Origin: an uncultured Solobacterium sp.
GTDB taxonomy: Bacteria; Bacillota_I; Bacilli_A; Erysipelotrichales; Erysipelotrichaceae
Reading direction: 5' to 3'
DNA length: 8,574 nucleotides
NCBI GenBank assembly: GCA_937895985.1
Contig: CALBKL010000085.1
Span: 1-8,574, forward strand
Shown: positions 6,246 to 8,574 of the stretch, one piece after another
How the letters are laid out: every line of letters begins with the position of its first letter
Position numbering within the stretch: the first letter of the stretch is position 1
Notes under the pieces: generated by a model
Databases searched by the model: none
What the model was told of the DNA's origin: nothing
The model's input: the letters and a program-made list of their open reading frames with translations, nothing else
Translations under genes and position numbers: made by a program

Positions 6246-6950
6246 CTATTGATACTGTTTCAGCATATTTAAAATATCACTTGGTTTTTGAATTGCTGGA
6301 TACTCTCCTATTTCAACACCTTCATGATAAATAATCTGTACTGGATGAATACCTAATGATTTTGCGGCTTCAAGATTTTTAACCTGATCATCAATGAAAA
6401 TACATTCTTCAGGTTTAAGTCCAGATTTTTCTAATGCATCTTGAAACATATGTACATCCGGTTTTAAAACACCCAATTCATAACTGTACGTATATTGGTC
6501 AACATATTCATCTAATTTGAATGCATGGATACGTTTTTTAATATATGGCCATGTATCAGAAATAATTCCAATACGATAACCTTCATCCTTTAACGTTTTC
6601 AGTGTTTCCAATGAACTTGGAATTAAATTCATCGTCGCAAGATTTTCCACCATATCAACTGCAAGTTTTACTGCATGTTGAAATGTACCATCTAACTTTG
6701 CTTGATCAAATAGCGTTAGATAGAAACGAGTAAATCTTTCAATCTGCTCCTGTTCGCTTGTCATTTTTGGATTTTCAATAAATGGTAAATACGCTGTGTT
6801 GTATGCATGTTGCCATACATTTTGGTCGAGTCTCGAAATTTTCTCTCGAGGAAATAGTTCATAGAATTTTTGATTCAAATTCCAATCACCGCTGCATGGT
6901 TCTAGAAGGGTCCAGCCTAAATCAAAAAATATACATTTTATCTGATTCAT
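6246..6950 (-). CDS. HAD-superfamily hydrolase (probable small-molecule phosphatase)
   Basis: A cytoplasmic Rossmann-type hydrolase, probably a phosphatase acting on a phosphorylated metabolite; the substrate cannot be read from sequence. Motif I is FFDLGWTLL, with nucleophile Asp10. The second Asp of the classic DxD is Gly12, as in the DLGxT/DLGNV branches of the family. An alpha-helical cap (about 18-100) is of the C1 type. Motif II is IISDT (Ser131), motif III is Lys163 in LGVLKPD, and motif IV is IDD (Asp187, Asp188). At 234 residues it is normal for subfamily I. It lies 72 bases downstream of trxB and 64 upstream of prxQ on the same strand. GAGG (6959-6962) is eight bases from the ATG. 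Lack of the second Asp may alter acid/base chemistry or substrate class, but enzymes with this motif can still be phosphatases. Confidence 0.9.
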   Translation of the reverse strand: MNQIKCIFFDLGWTLLEPCSGDWNLNQKFYELFPREKISRLDQNVWQHAYNTAYLPFIENPKMTSEQEQIERFTRFYLTLFDQAKLDGTFQHAVKLAVDMVENLATMNLIPSSLETLKTLKDEGYRIGIISDTWPYIKKRIHAFKLDEYVDQYTYSYELGVLKPDVHMFQDALEKSGLKPEECIFIDDQVKNLEAAKSLGIHPVQIIYHEGVEIGEYPAIQKPSDILNMLKQYQ

Positions 6951-6958
6951 TATACCTA

Positions 6959-7002
6959 CCTCTTGTTAGTACTATTATACCACTTATCAATACTAACAGA
7001 GG
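6959..7002 (-). promoter_or_regulatory. Inverted repeat with internal extended -10 promoter upstream of the HAD gene
   Basis: TGTTAGTA (6964-6971) and TACTAACA (6991-6998) are perfect 8-base arms, extended by CCTC (6959-6962) and GAGG (6999-7002) past one bulged T (6963). The 19-base loop contains minus-strand TGGTATAAT (6974-6982), an extended -10 with a consensus TATAAT. Minus-strand GAGG from 6959-6962 is the HAD ribosome site. RNA reading through from trxB could therefore hide that site in a 12-bp stem. RNA started at the internal promoter, near 6967, would lack the pairing arm. The geometry is seen; the regulation is inferred. Confidence 0.55.
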
Positions 7003-7022
7003 AATATATCTTGTAGTTTTCC

Positions 7023-7922
7023 TTACAAATTATTACATGCATTCAAAGCCGCAATAGCTCCATCACTGGCAGCTGTTGTTAACTGACGAACACTCTTTAC
7101 ACGGCAATCACCTGCGGCATAAATACCCTTAACAGATGTACGACATTCTTCATCAGCCTTAATGAATCCATATTCATCCAATTCAACAATCTCAGAGAAA
7201 ATCTGATTCATAGGAATTTCTCCAATTGCGACAAATAACGCATCAACATTTAATGTCTTTGTTTCACCTGTGTTTTTGTTTGTAACATCAATTGATTGTA
7301 ATCTTTCCTCTCCATTTAATTTTGTAACTGTGCTATTCATTACCTTCACAAGATTTTCTTTACCGTTAAGTTTTACAACCTCAGCTTCATCTGCACGGAA
7401 TTCATCACGACGATGAATAATATATACACGATTGCAGTAACGTGTTAAGTATTCCACATCTTCAACTGCAACATTTCCACCTCCAGTTACAGCTACATCT
7501 TTTCCTCTAAAGAACATTCCATCACAAGTTGCACAATAAGATACGCCCTTCCCCGTCAGTTCCTTTTCACGGTCAATTCCGAGTTCTCTACGTTTCATGC
7601 CAGTCGCAATAATAATAGCCTTTGCATGATATTCATTCTTGGCAGTATAGACAACCTTTTCATCCTCACGATTTTCAATCTTTACTACACCTTCAAATGA
7701 AAAAGTTGTACCTAAATCTTTTGCTTGGTTAAATAAATCTGTCGCAAAATCAAAACCAGAAATATGCTTGATACCTGGATAATTCTCAATATCTGCAGTA
7801 TTAATGATTTGTCCACCATATGTAGACTCCTCCAAAACTAAAGCTTTCTTCCCTGCTCTTTGTACATAAATGGCCGCTGAAAGACCAGCTGTACCTGCAC
7901 CTATAATAATCACATCAATCAT
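7023..7922 (-). CDS. trxB: Thioredoxin-disulfide reductase, NADPH-dependent flavoprotein
   Basis: It transfers electrons from NADPH through FAD and a redox disulfide to thioredoxin in the cytoplasm. The 299-residue length is typical of the low-molecular-weight bacterial type. The FAD-binding GAGTAG (8-13) is followed by the GGQI region (36-39). The redox centre CATC is at 130-133. The NADPH domain has GGGNVAVE (147-154), with Asn where Asp or Asn is usual, and HRRDEFRA (170-177), whose arginines favour NADPH over NADH. The C-terminal FAD motif is GIYAAGDCR, followed by RQLTTAASDGAIAA. Ferredoxin/flavin-dependent variants usually lose the HRRxxFRA motif, so an NADPH enzyme is the better reading. 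GGAG (7930-7933) is seven bases before the ATG. It is the first gene of a likely trxB-HAD-prxQ unit; no thioredoxin gene is in the window. Confidence 0.97.
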   Translation of the reverse strand: MIDVIIIGAGTAGLSAAIYVQRAGKKALVLEESTYGGQIINTADIENYPGIKHISGFDFATDLFNQAKDLGTTFSFEGVVKIENREDEKVVYTAKNEYHAKAIIIATGMKRRELGIDREKELTGKGVSYCATCDGMFFRGKDVAVTGGGNVAVEDVEYLTRYCNRVYIIHRRDEFRADEAEVVKLNGKENLVKVMNSTVTKLNGEERLQSIDVTNKNTGETKTLNVDALFVAIGEIPMNQIFSEIVELDEYGFIKADEECRTSVKGIYAAGDCRVKSVRQLTTAASDGAIAALNACNNL

Positions 7923-7983
7923 AATTTAACTCCTTTTATATTTTACACAATTAAACTTTATACCTCTGCGCAAAATAACACAA

Positions 7984-8011
7984 AATATATGCTCAATCTC
8001 TTATATGTAAA
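7984..8011 (-). promoter_or_regulatory. Candidate promoter of trxB
   Basis: Minus-strand TTTACA (8006-8011, 5/6 to the -35 consensus), a 16-base spacer and TATATT (7984-7989, 5/6 to the -10 consensus). The start would be near 7977, giving a leader of about 55 bases. The same TTTACA is part of a cluster of repeated half-sites. An alternative TATAAA -10 lies nearer the gene but has a poor -35. Confidence 0.45.
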
Positions 8012-8049
8012 CTTTTTCATTTATTGTAAACTATCGTGTAAATTTTACA
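8006..8049. repeat. Cluster of TGTAAA half-sites, possible operator
   Basis: TGTAAAC occurs at 8006-8012 and again at 8025-8031, 19 bases apart. TGTAAAT follows at 8037-8043 and, with TTTACA at 8044-8049, makes a near-palindrome with a one-base centre. A further TTTACA lies at 7942-7947. The cluster overlaps the trxB candidate -35, where a bound regulator could block transcription. It does not match the Rex, FNR or Fur consensus as I know them, and the regulator is unknown. Confidence 0.4.
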
Positions 8050-8170
8050 TTCTATTATCATAAATTAACAATTTTATAATCTTTTCAATATAATTCTTCT
8101 GTTAGTTTTATTTTCTTTATATTATCATTGAGTAGCATGATAAAAAACATATCTTTTTTTATAAAATATA

Positions 8171-8179
8171 TGTTATATT
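8171..8179 (+). promoter_or_regulatory. Candidate extended -10 promoter of the lipoprotein gene
   Basis: TGTTATATT gives TATATT (5/6) with a TGn extension and no clear -35. A start near 8186 would leave a leader of about 34 bases ending in GGAGGG (8208-8213). It overlaps the right arm of the AACATAT/ATATGTT inverted repeat, which could be an operator. Confidence 0.4.
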
Positions 8180-8219
8180 CTTATGTATGTTTCTTATCAG
8201 TATATTTGGAGGGATTAAA

Positions 8220-8574
8220 ATGAAAAAGACATTAAGCACACTCGTATTAGCTGGTTTATTATTCTTAGCTGGCTGTGGTGCAAGCGCATTATCTACTAAG
8301 AGCATTTCTGAAAAGTTAACAAAGGACCCAGCAAAGGTTTCTGTTATCTATGTTGATCCAGCTTCTGGAATTCAGCGCGAAACAATTACAGACCAGAAAG
8401 ATCTTATTAAAGCAATCGCCGATGAATTAAAGACACTTTCAACAAAAGTTGTTAAAGACAAGGTTTCTTTCAATCAAAAGGATACAGCATTCGGTGTTGA
8501 AGTAGCTGACAAGGAAAGTACATATAACGTTACTCTTTACTACAATGGCTACATGAGAGTTCAAAAGTTAGGTG
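8220..8574 (+). CDS. Putative lipoprotein of unknown function, 3'-truncated by the window end
   Basis: 118 codons are present and the frame is open to the last base. The N-terminus MKKTLSTLVLAGLLFLAGC is a textbook lipoprotein signal with lipobox LAGC, so Cys19 should be lipidated and the mature protein tethered to the outer face of the membrane. The visible mature part (20-118) is small and mixed alpha/beta: VSVIYVDPASG, a helix around 60-75 (DLIKAIADELKTL), then strands ending in YNVTLYYNGYMRVQ. I cannot assign a family. GGAGGG (8208-8213), six bases before the ATG, fixes the start. It is the only plus-strand gene here and diverges from trxB. The next window would show whether it forms an operon. 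Confidence 0.87.
   Translation, partial: MKKTLSTLVLAGLLFLAGCGASALSTKSISEKLTKDPAKVSVIYVDPASGIQRETITDQKDLIKAIADELKTLSTKVVKDKVSFNQKDTAFGVEVADKESTYNVTLYYNGYMRVQKLG

Larger units (their letters stand above)
7923..8219. other. 297-base divergent intergenic region
   Basis: AT-rich non-coding DNA between trxB (minus) and the lipoprotein gene (plus). It contains the trxB ribosome site and candidate promoter, a cluster of TGTAAA half-sites (8006-8049), a stretch from about 8050 to 8140 in which I see nothing definable, an AACATAT/ATATGTT inverted repeat (8146-8152 and 8168-8174), and the lipoprotein promoter and ribosome site. No small gene or structured RNA is evident. Confidence 0.6.

Noticed and set aside
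6782..7057. Plus-strand open frame spanning the start of the HAD gene and end of trxB
   Set aside because: It is antisense to two well-supported genes and crosses their promoter region; no ribosome site.
8006..8049. CRISPR-like or origin-type iteron array
   Set aside because: Half-sites are only six to seven bases with irregular spacing (19 and 12), with no spacer-repeat structure and no replication gene nearby.

Overview
This window looks like one end of a contig from a low-GC, strictly anaerobic or fermentative Firmicute. The evidence is AT-rich intergenic DNA, strong GGAGG-type ribosome sites before almost every gene, U-tailed hairpin terminators, Gram-positive-style lipoproteins, and an oxygen-independent class III ribonucleotide reductase beside a flavin-based extracytoplasmic reductase. 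A gut Erysipelotrichales-type organism would fit, but that is inference from gene content, not a proven identification. The first 52 bases are not genomic: they are an Illumina Nextera P7/i7 transposase adapter left on the contig end.

Layout from left to right: adapter (1-52); a 3'-truncated nrdD on the minus strand (53-1696) with its own promoter and a leader hairpin; a 344-base non-coding gap with inverted repeats and the terminator of the next unit; a two-gene minus-strand operon of unknown single-pass membrane proteins (2041-3229), nearly overlapping and probably translationally coupled; a monocistronic lipoprotein flavin reductase of the fumarate/urocanate reductase superfamily (3312-5618) bounded by its own promoter and terminator; then a minus-strand redox cluster, trxB - HAD phosphatase - prxQ/bcp (7922 down to 5729), ending at a clear terminator; and finally a 297-base divergent intergenic region leading to a plus-strand lipoprotein gene cut off by the window end (8220-8574).

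Functionally most recognisable genes concern reducing power under anaerobiosis. NrdD makes dNTPs without oxygen. The flavin lipoprotein probably disposes of electrons onto a small unsaturated organic acid outside the membrane. TrxB and the PrxQ peroxiredoxin can form one thiol-peroxide detoxification path through a thioredoxin encoded elsewhere. The least understood parts are the two-gene membrane-protein operon, the substrate of the flavin reductase (the substrate-site His of fumarate reductases appears to be Met), and a promoter placed in the loop of an inverted repeat whose arm contains the HAD gene's ribosome site.
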